This document shows positions 1-7,152 of a stretch of DNA of 51,140 bases, one piece after another; position 1 is the stretch's first letter; each line of letters opens with the position of its first letter. The DNA comes from Actinomycetes bacterium (GTDB lineage Bacteria > Actinomycetota > JAHEXW01): positions 1-51,140 of the forward strand of contig JAHEXW010000013.1 in the NCBI GenBank assembly GCA_023251915.1. Direction: 5' to 3'. The notes under the pieces were generated by a model. That model made no database searches. It was not told the origin of the DNA and was given only the letters and a program-made list of their open reading frames with translations. A program made the translations under genes and the position numbers.

Positions 1-10
1 AACTATAAGA

Positions 11-19
11 TGCTAGTAT
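11..19 (+). promoter_or_regulatory. Possible extended -10 promoter for the first secreted protein
   Basis: TGC followed by TAGTAT matches the extended -10 style seen at other promoters in this window. It would give a leader of about 75 bases ending in the AAGGAG ribosome site before ATG 102. No -35 can be judged because the window begins here. The assignment is tentative. Confidence 0.3.
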
Positions 20-101
20 TGGTTACTTAAACCTTGCGTCTTTAACGATAAGTTGATAGCCTGACCTTGTAGCCCTCCATTGAGCAGCCAAGGAGCCCAT
101 C

Positions 102-2387
102 ATGAGCCGCAAGTCCCTGCTTTCGCCGTCTGTCCGATTCCTTTTCACATCTCTTTTGACCCTCGCTATATCTTTTATTTTGACCGCCGGCGCAGCCGCG
201 TCGATTGCTCCGGATAAGACGGTCTGGAAAAACGTCTCCCCGGCCTCGCTTAATCAAGAGGTTGCCCGGTTGCATACACGTCGGCCGACGGCCAGCCAAA
301 CAGGCGGACCAATCTCGGCACAGACTGTTGAGGCGGCCGCGTCGCACCACACAATATACGTTTCTGTCGCGGGCAACGACACCTTCGGCACGGGGGCCAT
401 CACAAGCCCGTACCGTAGCCTAACCAAAGGTTTGTCGGTCGCTGTCTATACCGACGAGATAGACGCGGGCCCCGGTATTTACAGCACGGCGACCACGGGC
501 GAAACGATGCCCCTGAATCTGAAAAACGGAGTACATCTTTTTGGCGCCGGGCCTCTGTCTTCGACGATCAAAGCTTCCGGGACGCGGGCGGTCCAGGTGA
601 GCTCCTGCGACGCCAACACGGCGTTGGCCGGGTTTAAGATTACCGGCGGAGACGCGACAGACGGGGGAGGCATCGAGATTTCCAACTCAGGCGTCGTTGT
701 TATCGTCAACTACATCACAGGCAACAGCGCCACTCTCGAGGGCGCCGGCATAAGTTGCGTTGGCAGTATTTGCGGGCCGATCATTGCCGAGAACCTGATT
801 GCGTCTAACGGAACGACCGATCCGGCTTCGCGGTTAGGCGGCGGCGGGATCGCCACCTGGGACAGCGCCTGGCCGCTGATTGAGAACAACCTTATCGTCA
901 AAAACTCGGCTTACATGGGCGGAGGTATTTACTACGGCTCCGGCAGCCCTCTTATTACCGGCAACACGATCCGGGAAAATGCCGCTACGTTAGTGGGCGG
1001 CGGCGTTAACGGCAGCACCGGTCTTCACGGGGTATTCAACAGCATTATCTGGGACAATACCGCGGCCGGCGCGCCGAACGATGTCGACGGCTTCGCGACC
1101 TCTTACTGCGATGTCAATGTGCCTCTCCAGGCGAGCTCTGACGGCAATATCAACGCCGCGCCCGTGTTCGTGTCAACCGGTAACCCGGATGTTCTCGACG
1201 ACGATTATTCTCTGCGGCGCGGGTCACCCGGCATTGATGCCGGCATCCCCATTTCCATCAGTTTGACCGACTTCGACGGAACGCCGCGGCCGCAGGGCGG
1301 CGGCTTCGACATGGGCGCCTACGAGAAGCAGCCCGAGTTCCGTTTTCAAGCACTTTATGACTACGGGAGCGCGACCAGCCGTATCTGGGTTTTCAACAAC
1401 TTCAATGACGCCCGCTGGTTACTGCCGCACGTCGGCTGGTATGGAGGAACGGGCGCCTTTGACGCCAACCGGGTCAAAACGGTCAATGGCGATTTCGACC
1501 GGGACGAGCGGACAGACATCGCCATGCTCTACGACTATGGTGCGGCGACCTCACGGTTATGGATCTTTGATTCGATTCCGGGAGACACGTGTTTTCGTCC
1601 AACCGTCGCCTGGGCGGGAGGCACAGGCACCTTTGACGCCAGTCGCGTCAAGCTGACAAGCGGCGATTATAACGGTGACGGCCTGACGGACATTGCCATG
1701 CTGTATGACTATGGCGCGGCTACCTCGCGTCTGTGGATTTTCCGGGCGACCGGTCTCCCGGGCACGGCCAGCTTCGCGCCGGCCGTCGCCTGGTCGGGAG
1801 GCGCGGGTGCCTTCGACGCCAACCGCGTCAAGCTGACCAGCGGCGACTTTAACGGTGACACTCTAGACGACATTGCCATGCTCTATGACTACGGCAGCGC
1901 CACGTCGCGGCTTTGGGTACTTCACGCCGCGAGTTATTCGCCCGGGATCGTGGCCTTTGCCCCGCCGGCTGTCGCCTGGTCCAGCGCCGCGGGCGCGTTT
2001 GACGCTAATCGCGTTCAGCTGGTGAGCGGTGATTTCAACGGCAACACCCAAGTGGACATCGCGATGCTTTACAACAACGGCGCTGCCGCCCGTCTCTGGC
2101 TCTTTAACGCGATAGGCACGACCAGCGACAATAGCCCGAGCTTCGTAACGATGTCGGCCTGGTCCAGCGGCGCCTTCGACGCCTCACGGGTTAAGATGTC
2201 CGCCGGTGACTACGATGTTGACGGGAAAGCAGACATAGGAATGCTTTATGACTATGGCAGCGCCACGTCGCGCATGTGGACGTTTACGGCGGTTGGTTCG
2301 CCGGGACATCCGACCTTTGACCCCAGCGCGGTTTGGTACAGCGGGCCGGGGGGCTTCGACGCCAACCGAGCTAAGCTGATTAATTAG
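102..2387 (+). CDS. Secreted DUF1565/beta-helix protein with FG-GAP-like repeats
   Basis: The function is not known; it is probably an exported surface or matrix protein. The first ~35 residues form a signal peptide (basic start, long hydrophobic core, AAA-type end). Residues ~80-160 resemble DUF1565 (IYVSVAGND... followed by SPYRSL), and residues ~160-330 look like a right-handed parallel beta-helix rich in GGGI and N-ITGN turns. A short linker (PRPQGGG-DMGAYE) common after such helices follows. The C-terminal half has six repeats of about 55-65 residues, each with a GDFNGD-type acidic loop and the signature LYDYG-ATSR-W, typical of FG-GAP/VCBS beta-propeller units that often bind calcium. 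AAGGAG at 90-95 supports ATG 102. The downstream gene carries the same repeat, so the two probably share ancestry. No cell-wall sorting motif is visible at the C-terminus. Confidence 0.75.
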   Translation: MSRKSLLSPSVRFLFTSLLTLAISFILTAGAAASIAPDKTVWKNVSPASLNQEVARLHTRRPTASQTGGPISAQTVEAAASHHTIYVSVAGNDTFGTGAITSPYRSLTKGLSVAVYTDEIDAGPGIYSTATTGETMPLNLKNGVHLFGAGPLSSTIKASGTRAVQVSSCDANTALAGFKITGGDATDGGGIEISNSGVVVIVNYITGNSATLEGAGISCVGSICGPIIAENLIASNGTTDPASRLGGGGIATWDSAWPLIENNLIVKNSAYMGGGIYYGSGSPLITGNTIRENAATLVGGGVNGSTGLHGVFNSIIWDNTAAGAPNDVDGFATSYCDVNVPLQASSDGNINAAPVFVSTGNPDVLDDDYSLRRGSPGIDAGIPISISLTDFDGTPRPQGGGFDMGAYEKQPEFRFQALYDYGSATSRIWVFNNFNDARWLLPHVGWYGGTGAFDANRVKTVNGDFDRDERTDIAMLYDYGAATSRLWIFDSIPGDTCFRPTVAWAGGTGTFDASRVKLTSGDYNGDGLTDIAMLYDYGAATSRLWIFRATGLPGTASFAPAVAWSGGAGAFDANRVKLTSGDFNGDTLDDIAMLYDYGSATSRLWVLHAASYSPGIVAFAPPAVAWSSAAGAFDANRVQLVSGDFNGNTQVDIAMLYNNGAAARLWLFNAIGTTSDNSPSFVTMSAWSSGAFDASRVKMSAGDYDVDGKADIGMLYDYGSATSRMWTFTAVGSPGHPTFDPSAVWYSGPGGFDANRAKLIN

Positions 2388-2432
2388 ACGGGATTTGCCA
2401 TTGAGCACTTACGAAATCGGTTATTACTGGGA

Positions 2433-2438
2433 TATAAT
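2433..2438 (+). promoter_or_regulatory. TATAAT -10 element, leaderless start of the transpeptidase gene
   Basis: A perfect TATAAT ends six bases before ATG 2445, which puts the expected transcription start on or next to the A of the start codon. No Shine-Dalgarno sequence lies between them. A weak TTACGA at 2409-2414 could serve as the -35 with an 18-base spacer. A leaderless mRNA is inferred. Confidence 0.6.
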
Positions 2439-2444
2439 ATTCCC

Positions 2445-3962
2445 ATGATTAGTTACCGTAAGGTTCACTTCGTTGTTTCTCTTATCTTTGCCACCGCGTT
2501 TATGTTGATGCTGGGCGCTTCCGCGTTCGCAGCTAGCTCCGACTTCAACGGCAACGGCCGGGACGATGTCATCGCCTCCTACGACTATGGCAGTTCCACT
2601 ACCCGGATCTGGGGATTTAGCTCCAATGGCGTATCGTTCGCGCCGCAACCCGCCTGGATATCAGCCCGTGGCGCGTTTGACGCGGGGCGGACCAAGGTGG
2701 TCGCGGGCAACTTCAACGGCGCCGGCGCGGATGACGTAGCCGCCCTCTATGACTATGGGAACGGCACCAGCCGCTTGTGGTTATACGCATCCAACGGCGC
2801 CACGCTGACGCCGACTTTGGCATGGTACGGACCTGGATTCAACGCCTCGCGAGCCAAGATGGTCGCCGGAGACTTTAACGGCGATGGCACAACTGACGTC
2901 GCCATGCTTTACGACTATGGCAATGCCACAAGCCGCATTTGGCTGTTTTTGTCAAACGGAACGACTATGACACCCACGATGGCCTGGTATGGTCCGGGCT
3001 TCGACGCCGGCCGCGCCAAGATCGCCGCCGGCAATTTCAACGGGGCTGGTCCCGATGATATCGCAGTCCTCTACGACTACGGCAGCACGACCAGCCGCAT
3101 CTGGACCTTTATCTCGAACGGTTCAACGTTCACGCCGAGCCTGGCTTGGGCCGCGCGCGGTTTTGAGGCTCCCCGGGCCAAAATTGTCGCCGGCAATTTC
3201 GACGGCTCAGGCGCCGATGATATCGCGGCCCTCTATGACTACGGCAGTTCGACCAGCCGCATCTGGACCTTTATCTCCAATGGGACGACCATGACGCCGT
3301 CCCTGGCGTGGGGTTCGCCAAGTTTCGACGCCAACAAGGCAAAGTTGGTCGCCGGCAACTTCGACGGGGCCGGGGCGGACGACGTCGCGACTCTTTACGA
3401 TTACGGCAGTTCTACCAGCCGGCTGTGGATGTTCGCGTCAAACGGGACGACCTTAGCTCCGCATCAGGCTTGGGCCAGCGGTACCGGCAATTGGGACTCG
3501 GTGCGTTCCAAGATCGCCAACTCGGCGGTGTTCTTGCCGCGGGCAGGCGTCGCCACCGGTAAAGCAATCGACGTTAATCTTTCAACGCAAACGCTTAACT
3601 GCAATCAAACATCTCTGGACGAGGTTGACGAGGGCGTTTTCCGGATGACCGGCCACAGCGCGTTTATGACACTGGTCTCGTCCGGCCGCAGCCCGTTCGA
3701 TACGCCTACCGGCAATTTCCAGGTCTACGCGAAAGACCCCGTGGCGGACATGTCAGGATTCGCCGGAACGGCAGAGGAGTATTACGTGCCAAATGTCCCC
3801 TATATTCTGTGGTTTTTTGGCAGCTACTCCATTCACGGCGCGTACTGGCATAACGATTTCGGAAATGTGCGCAGCCACGGTTGCGTAAACGTGCCGGTTG
3901 ACGCCGGTGCCTGGATATACGCCTGGGCGCCCATCGGAACACCGGTCAACGTCCACTACTAG
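2445..3962 (+). CDS. Secreted FG-GAP-like repeat protein with C-terminal L,D-transpeptidase (YkuD) domain
   Basis: The C-terminal ~120 residues form a YkuD-type L,D-transpeptidase, which makes 3-3 peptidoglycan cross-links or attaches proteins to the wall. The diagnostic stretch is HGAYWH followed by SHGCVNV, with the catalytic Cys near residue 480 and its His at 478. A signal peptide (hydrophobic residues ~8-28 ending ASAFAA) exports it. Between them, residues ~30-365 contain six FG-GAP-like repeats of ~50 residues (ALYDYG-STSR-W preceded by GNFNG-G-DDIA), nearly the same unit as in the preceding protein. A beta-propeller joined to an L,D-transpeptidase is unusual; these enzymes more often carry LysM, SPOR or Ig-like domains. 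The propeller may bind glycan or protein and position the enzyme. The start is set by the TATAAT directly upstream. The domain call is firm; the substrate is unknown. Confidence 0.85.
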   Translation: MISYRKVHFVVSLIFATAFMLMLGASAFAASSDFNGNGRDDVIASYDYGSSTTRIWGFSSNGVSFAPQPAWISARGAFDAGRTKVVAGNFNGAGADDVAALYDYGNGTSRLWLYASNGATLTPTLAWYGPGFNASRAKMVAGDFNGDGTTDVAMLYDYGNATSRIWLFLSNGTTMTPTMAWYGPGFDAGRAKIAAGNFNGAGPDDIAVLYDYGSTTSRIWTFISNGSTFTPSLAWAARGFEAPRAKIVAGNFDGSGADDIAALYDYGSSTSRIWTFISNGTTMTPSLAWGSPSFDANKAKLVAGNFDGAGADDVATLYDYGSSTSRLWMFASNGTTLAPHQAWASGTGNWDSVRSKIANSAVFLPRAGVATGKAIDVNLSTQTLNCNQTSLDEVDEGVFRMTGHSAFMTLVSSGRSPFDTPTGNFQVYAKDPVADMSGFAGTAEEYYVPNVPYILWFFGSYSIHGAYWHNDFGNVRSHGCVNVPVDAGAWIYAWAPIGTPVNVHY

Positions 3963-4049
3963 GCGCATTTCGACGGTCCCCGGGGCCAGACGACGTAACG
4001 CCTGTTAATCCATTTGCAAACCCCCAAAATTAAAATGTTTGCCTGATTA

Positions 4050-4058
4050 TGATATCCT
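4050..4058 (+). promoter_or_regulatory. Extended -10 promoter of the rhamnose operon
   Basis: TGA-TATCCT has the TGn extension seen elsewhere in the window. Transcription would start near 4065 and leave a ~28-base leader containing the GGAGGG ribosome site at 4081-4086. A GCAAAC/GTTTGC inverted repeat (4016-4021 and 4037-4042) lies just upstream and could be an operator, though it may be chance. Confidence 0.45.
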
Positions 4059-4092
4059 TATAGACTACAGATTGTCGTTAGGAGGGCTGTTC

Positions 4093-5157
4093 TTGAAAGC
4101 ATTGATTCTGGCCGGCGGCAGCGGAACCCGCTTGCGGCCGATTACTCACACCAGTGCCAAACAACTGGTACCGATTGCCAATAAACCGGTACTTTTTTAT
4201 GCCATAGAAGCCGTGCGCGACGCCGGCATTACCGACGTGGGCATCATTATCGGCGAGACCGGGGACGAGGTAAAAGCGGCTGTCGGCGACGGCAGCGCCT
4301 GGGGCATCGACGTTACATATATCGAACAGGATTCGCCCCGCGGCCTGGCCCACACTGTAATCATCGCGGAGCCATTCTTGGGCGACGACAGCTTTGTGAT
4401 GTATTTGGGCGACAACCTGGTCAAGGACGGTATTACCGCGCTGGTAGACAGTTACCGGCAAAGCGGCGCCAACGCCCAGATCCTGCTAGCGCACGTACCG
4501 GAACCACAGCATTTCGGCGTCGCGGAGCTGAAGGGTGACAAGGTCGTCCGTTTGGTCGAGAAACCGAAAGAACCCGCTAGCGACCTCGCGTTAGTCGGCG
4601 TCTACATGTTCGACAAAAACATCATGGACGCCGTGAAGGCGATTAAGCCATCGTGGCGCGACGAGCTAGAGATAACCGACGCCATCCAGTATCTTATCGA
4701 CCAGGGATTCCAGGTCAACCCACACATCATCGACGGCTGGTGGAAAGACACGGGTAAGATTGGTGACATCCTCGAGGCCAATCGCATCATGCTGGACGTA
4801 CTTGAGCCCCGCTGCGACGGAACCGTCGACGAGGAATCGGAGCTGCACGGTAAGGTCGTCATCGAAGAAGGCGCCCGGGTCATCAACTCGGTTGTGCGCG
4901 GACCGGCCATAATCGGCGAGAATTCGGTTATCGAACACGCCTACATCGGTCCTTTTACGTCCATCTACTATGACGTGACGATCAGAAACAGCGAGGTCGA
5001 GCACTCCGTGGTATTGGAGAAGAGCTCGATTCTGGACATTCATGGCCGCATCGAAGACAGCTTGATCGGCCAGAACGTAGAAATCACCCGGTCGAACCGC
5101 AAACCGAAGGCCTTCCGCTTGATGCTGGGCGATTCCAGCAAAGTCGACATAGGATAG
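4093..5157 (+). CDS. rmlA: Glucose-1-phosphate thymidylyltransferase, long form
   Basis: It makes dTDP-glucose from dTTP and glucose-1-phosphate, the first step of dTDP-L-rhamnose synthesis, in the cytoplasm. The N-terminal nucleotidyltransferase domain shows LAGGSGTRLRPIT and the sugar-binding EKPKEP region. The C-terminal ~110 residues form a left-handed beta-helix (hexapeptide-like VIEEGARV, IGENSVIEH), typical of the ~355-residue RmlA/StrD type rather than the ~290-residue enterobacterial form. TTG 4093 is chosen because GGAGGG at 4081-4086 sits at ideal spacing and the conserved domain begins at once (LKALILAGG); an ATG 54 bases upstream would add 18 non-conserved residues. rmlC, rmlB and rmlD follow downstream. 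Confidence 0.93.
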   Translation: MKALILAGGSGTRLRPITHTSAKQLVPIANKPVLFYAIEAVRDAGITDVGIIIGETGDEVKAAVGDGSAWGIDVTYIEQDSPRGLAHTVIIAEPFLGDDSFVMYLGDNLVKDGITALVDSYRQSGANAQILLAHVPEPQHFGVAELKGDKVVRLVEKPKEPASDLALVGVYMFDKNIMDAVKAIKPSWRDELEITDAIQYLIDQGFQVNPHIIDGWWKDTGKIGDILEANRIMLDVLEPRCDGTVDEESELHGKVVIEEGARVINSVVRGPAIIGENSVIEHAYIGPFTSIYYDVTIRNSEVEHSVVLEKSSILDIHGRIEDSLIGQNVEITRSNRKPKAFRLMLGDSSKVDIG

Positions 5158-5158
5158 T

Positions 5159-5187
5159 TCATAGTACATGGTTCATAGTTCATAGTT
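5159..5187 (+). repeat. Left terminal inverted repeat of the IVS-like element
   Basis: The sequence TCATAGTACATGGTTCATAG continues with a second TCATAGTT. It begins one base after the rmlA stop codon. Compared with the reverse complement of 5601-5629 it matches at 23 of 29 positions with no gaps, and it also contains internal direct repeats of TTCATAG. Confidence 0.7.
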
Positions 5188-5218
5188 GTGTAGAGGGCAC
5201 GACAGGTGGGATACGGCG

Positions 5219-5593
5219 GTGAAGGTGACTAAAGAAAAACAGAAGTTTAGTTTTGAGAGACTAGATGTCTGGCAGAAAGCGGTTCAGCTCTATGTTGAAA
5301 TCGACCAACTTACAAAACGATTTCCGAAGGCAGAACAGTACGGATTGACAGCACAGCTAAGGAATTCGGCGCTCTCTGTCTCGTTGAATATCGCGGAAGG
5401 CGCAGGTCGGGTGCATAAGAAGGAGTTTAAACAGTTCATTGGGATAGCTCGTGGTTCTTTATTTGAGACTGCCTCGAACCTCTACGCGTGCCGGGAACTT
5501 TCGCTGATTAATGGCGACGAGTTGGACTACCTGACGGACCAAAGTGTAACTATTGCAAAGATGCTAAATGCGCTACGAAACTCATTGAACTAG
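5219..5593 (+). CDS. Four-helix-bundle protein, S23/IVS family
   Basis: This is a small helical protein (124 residues) of the family encoded by intervening sequences of 23S rRNA genes (four helix bundle, TIGR02436-like) and related to the Avd accessory protein of diversity-generating retroelements. Recognisable features are the opening FERLDVWQKAVQLYVEI, the central YGLTAQLRNSALSV-NIAEGAGR and the later FIGIARGSLFET, the usual conserved blocks of the family. Biochemical function is unknown; the Avd relative forms a pentameric nucleic-acid-binding barrel. GTG 5219 is preferred because AGGTGGG lies 8 bases upstream. The gene has more AT-rich codons than its rml neighbours and is enclosed by inverted repeats, so it is probably an insertion and not part of rhamnose synthesis. 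Confidence 0.8.
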   Translation: MKVTKEKQKFSFERLDVWQKAVQLYVEIDQLTKRFPKAEQYGLTAQLRNSALSVSLNIAEGAGRVHKKEFKQFIGIARGSLFETASNLYACRELSLINGDELDYLTDQSVTIAKMLNALRNSLN

Positions 5594-5600
5594 TTTGATT

Positions 5601-5629
5601 AACTAAGAACCATGAACTAGAAACTATGA
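5601..5629 (-). repeat. Right terminal inverted repeat of the IVS-like element
   Basis: Read on the reverse strand it begins TCATAGTTTCTAGTTCATGG, matching the left end at 23 of 29 positions. It ends 7 bases before the AAAGGAG ribosome site of rmlC, so the insertion spares rmlC translation. Confidence 0.7.
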
Positions 5630-5647
5630 GCTGACAAAGGAGCAAAG

Positions 5648-6103
5648 ATGATAGATGGGGTAAAAACTAAGAAACTTAAGGTTGTGCCGGACGAGCGCGG
5701 CCGTTTGACAGAGATAATGCGCAGTGACGACGAGATGTTTGAGAAATTCGGCCAGCTGTATATGACGACCAACTACCCGGGGGTCATCAAGGCGTGGCAC
5801 TTTCATAAAAATCAGATTGATTACGTCGCCTGCGTGAAAGGAATGATTAAGCTGGTCATGTTCGACTCACGCTCGGACAGCCCGACCAAGGGCGAGGTTA
5901 ACGAATATTTTATCGGCGAACACAACCCGATGTTGGTGCGCATTCCCAACAATGTCTACCATGGCTGGAAGTGCATCAGCGAAACCGAATCAATGGTCGT
6001 CAATTGCCCGACCGAACTGTACGACTACAAGGCGCCTGATGAAGAGCGTTTGCCTTACGATAGCCCGGAGATACCGTACGATTGGTCGTTAAAACACGGC
6101 TAA
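5648..6103 (+). CDS. rmlC: dTDP-4-dehydrorhamnose 3,5-epimerase-like cupin
   Basis: It is predicted to epimerise dTDP-4-keto-6-deoxyglucose at C3 and C5, the step between RmlB and RmlD. The protein (151 residues) is a single cupin with AWHFHKNQIDYV containing the conserved His, KG-IKLVMFD, and the PNNVYHGW segment near the C-terminus. It is shorter than classical RmlC (~180 residues) and closer to the short group found with long-form RmlA. AAAGGAG at 5636-5642 supports ATG 5648. Its place between rmlA and rmlB supports the assignment. A related 3,5-epimerase or sugar-nucleotide cupin of different specificity cannot be excluded on sequence alone. Confidence 0.82.
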   Translation: MIDGVKTKKLKVVPDERGRLTEIMRSDDEMFEKFGQLYMTTNYPGVIKAWHFHKNQIDYVACVKGMIKLVMFDSRSDSPTKGEVNEYFIGEHNPMLVRIPNNVYHGWKCISETESMVVNCPTELYDYKAPDEERLPYDSPEIPYDWSLKHG

Positions 6104-6106
6104 CGA

Positions 6107-6167
6107 GTGCCAGTCTAAAGACCGGCACCTACATTTAAGATGTAGCGGCGTTCCTTTAGGTGCGCCG
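6107..6167 (+). promoter_or_regulatory. Three consecutive hairpins in the rmlC-rmlB spacer
   Basis: Three inverted repeats follow one another: GTGCC-A-GTC (6107-6115) pairs with GAC-C-GGCAC (6120-6128) around TAAA; CTACAT (6129-6134) pairs with ATGTAG (6140-6145); CGGCG (6146-6150) pairs with CGCCG (6163-6167). None is followed by a T-run, so a simple intrinsic terminator is unlikely. They could be mRNA processing or stability elements that separate the insertion-bearing upstream part of the operon from rmlB. Confidence 0.5.
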
Positions 6168-6189
6168 CCAAATAAACAAGGAGCGAGTT

Positions 6190-7152
6190 TTGAAGCTGTT
6201 AGTTACTGGTGGGGCTGGGTTCATAGGTTCCAACTTTATCCGGCACATGCTGGGCAAATACCCGGGATATGAGATCGTCAACCTAGACAAACTGACCTAC
6301 GCCGGCAACCTGGAGAACCTGCGCGACGTTGAGAACGACCCGCGCTACGAGTTTGTCCAGGGCGACATCTGCGACGCCGGTCTGATTGACGATTTGGCGC
6401 GGCGCGTCGACGGCATCATCAACTTCGCGGCCGAGAGTCACGTTGACCGGTCGATCGAGGATCCACAATCGTTTGTGATAACGGATGTCCTCGGCACCCA
6501 AAACATCCTGGAAGCGGTCAAGAAGCACGGCGTTGGCCGGTTTCTGCACATCTCGACGGACGAGGTCTATGGCTCCATTCCGGTTGGCCGGTCCAGCGTG
6601 GAGACCGACCCTATCGAGCCCAACAGCCCCTATTCGGCCAGCAAGGCCGGCGGCGACATGATCTGCCGCGCCTACTATCACACCTACGGCACTCCCGTGA
6701 TCGTTACGCGGTCGTCCAACAACTTCGGACCGTATCAGTATCCGGAGAAGCTCATTCCGCGCCTGACTACAAACGCAATCGACGGCAAGCCGCTGCCGGT
6801 ATACGGTGACGGTCTGAACGTCCGCGATTGGATCTACGTCATGGACAACTGCGAAGGATTAGACGTTGTCTTTCACAAAGGCGACGCCGGCGAGGTCTAC
6901 AACATCGGAGGCGGGAACGAGGTCGCCAACATCGACATTGTTCGCCAAATCGTAGCCGACACCGGAGTCAGTGACTCGCTGATCACGTACGTTGAAGACC
7001 GTCTGGGTCACGACCGGCGCTATTCCCTGGACTCGAACAAGGCCCGGGCTCTTGGCTGGACGCCGCGTCATGATTTTGCCTCGGCGCTCTCGGAGACGAT
7101 TCACTGGTATAAGGATAACGAAGCCTGGTGGCGCTCGTGCCTTTCGAAATAG
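6190..7152 (+). CDS. rmlB: dTDP-glucose 4,6-dehydratase
   Basis: This NAD-dependent short-chain dehydrogenase/reductase-fold enzyme converts dTDP-glucose to dTDP-4-keto-6-deoxyglucose. It shows the Rossmann motif TGGAGFIGSN at the N-terminus, the subgroup signature STDEVYGS with the catalytic Asp-Glu pair, and the YSASK catalytic Tyr-Lys. NNFGPYQYPEKLIPR and YGDGLNVRDWIYV are characteristic RmlB segments. The length (320 residues) is normal. TTG 6190 is chosen because AAGGAGC at 6178-6184 is well placed and the protein then begins LKLLVTGGAG; an upstream start would add ten non-conserved residues. The 3' end overlaps the methyltransferase gene by 25 bases, implying translational coupling. Confidence 0.95.
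   Translation: MKLLVTGGAGFIGSNFIRHMLGKYPGYEIVNLDKLTYAGNLENLRDVENDPRYEFVQGDICDAGLIDDLARRVDGIINFAAESHVDRSIEDPQSFVITDVLGTQNILEAVKKHGVGRFLHISTDEVYGSIPVGRSSVETDPIEPNSPYSASKAGGDMICRAYYHTYGTPVIVTRSSNNFGPYQYPEKLIPRLTTNAIDGKPLPVYGDGLNVRDWIYVMDNCEGLDVVFHKGDAGEVYNIGGGNEVANIDIVRQIVADTGVSDSLITYVEDRLGHDRRYSLDSNKARALGWTPRHDFASALSETIHWYKDNEAWWRSCLSK

Larger units (their letters stand above)
5159..5629. mobile_element. IVS-like element with terminal inverted repeats and a four-helix-bundle gene
   Basis: A 471-base segment between the rmlA stop codon and the rmlC ribosome site is bounded by imperfect inverted repeats of 29 bases that match at 23 positions without gaps. It contains one small gene of the S23/four-helix-bundle family and is visibly more AT-rich than its neighbours. 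Such genes are known from intervening sequences inserted in 23S rRNA, where paired ends form a stem that is cut out. Here the host site is an mRNA intergenic space. No target-site duplication is evident, and mobility is inferred from structure and composition. Confidence 0.6.

Noticed and set aside
1300-3500. DNA-level tandem repeats as a mobile or CRISPR-like array
   Set aside because: The periodicity is explained by protein repeats; the units diverge at the DNA level and stay in frame.
3961-4092. Terminator in the GC-rich palindrome GGTCCCCGGGGCC after the transpeptidase gene
   Set aside because: The palindrome leaves no room for a loop and is not followed by a T-run.
5159-5629. Diversity-generating retroelement, because the four-helix-bundle protein resembles Avd
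   Set aside because: No reverse transcriptase and no template/variable repeat pair are visible nearby.
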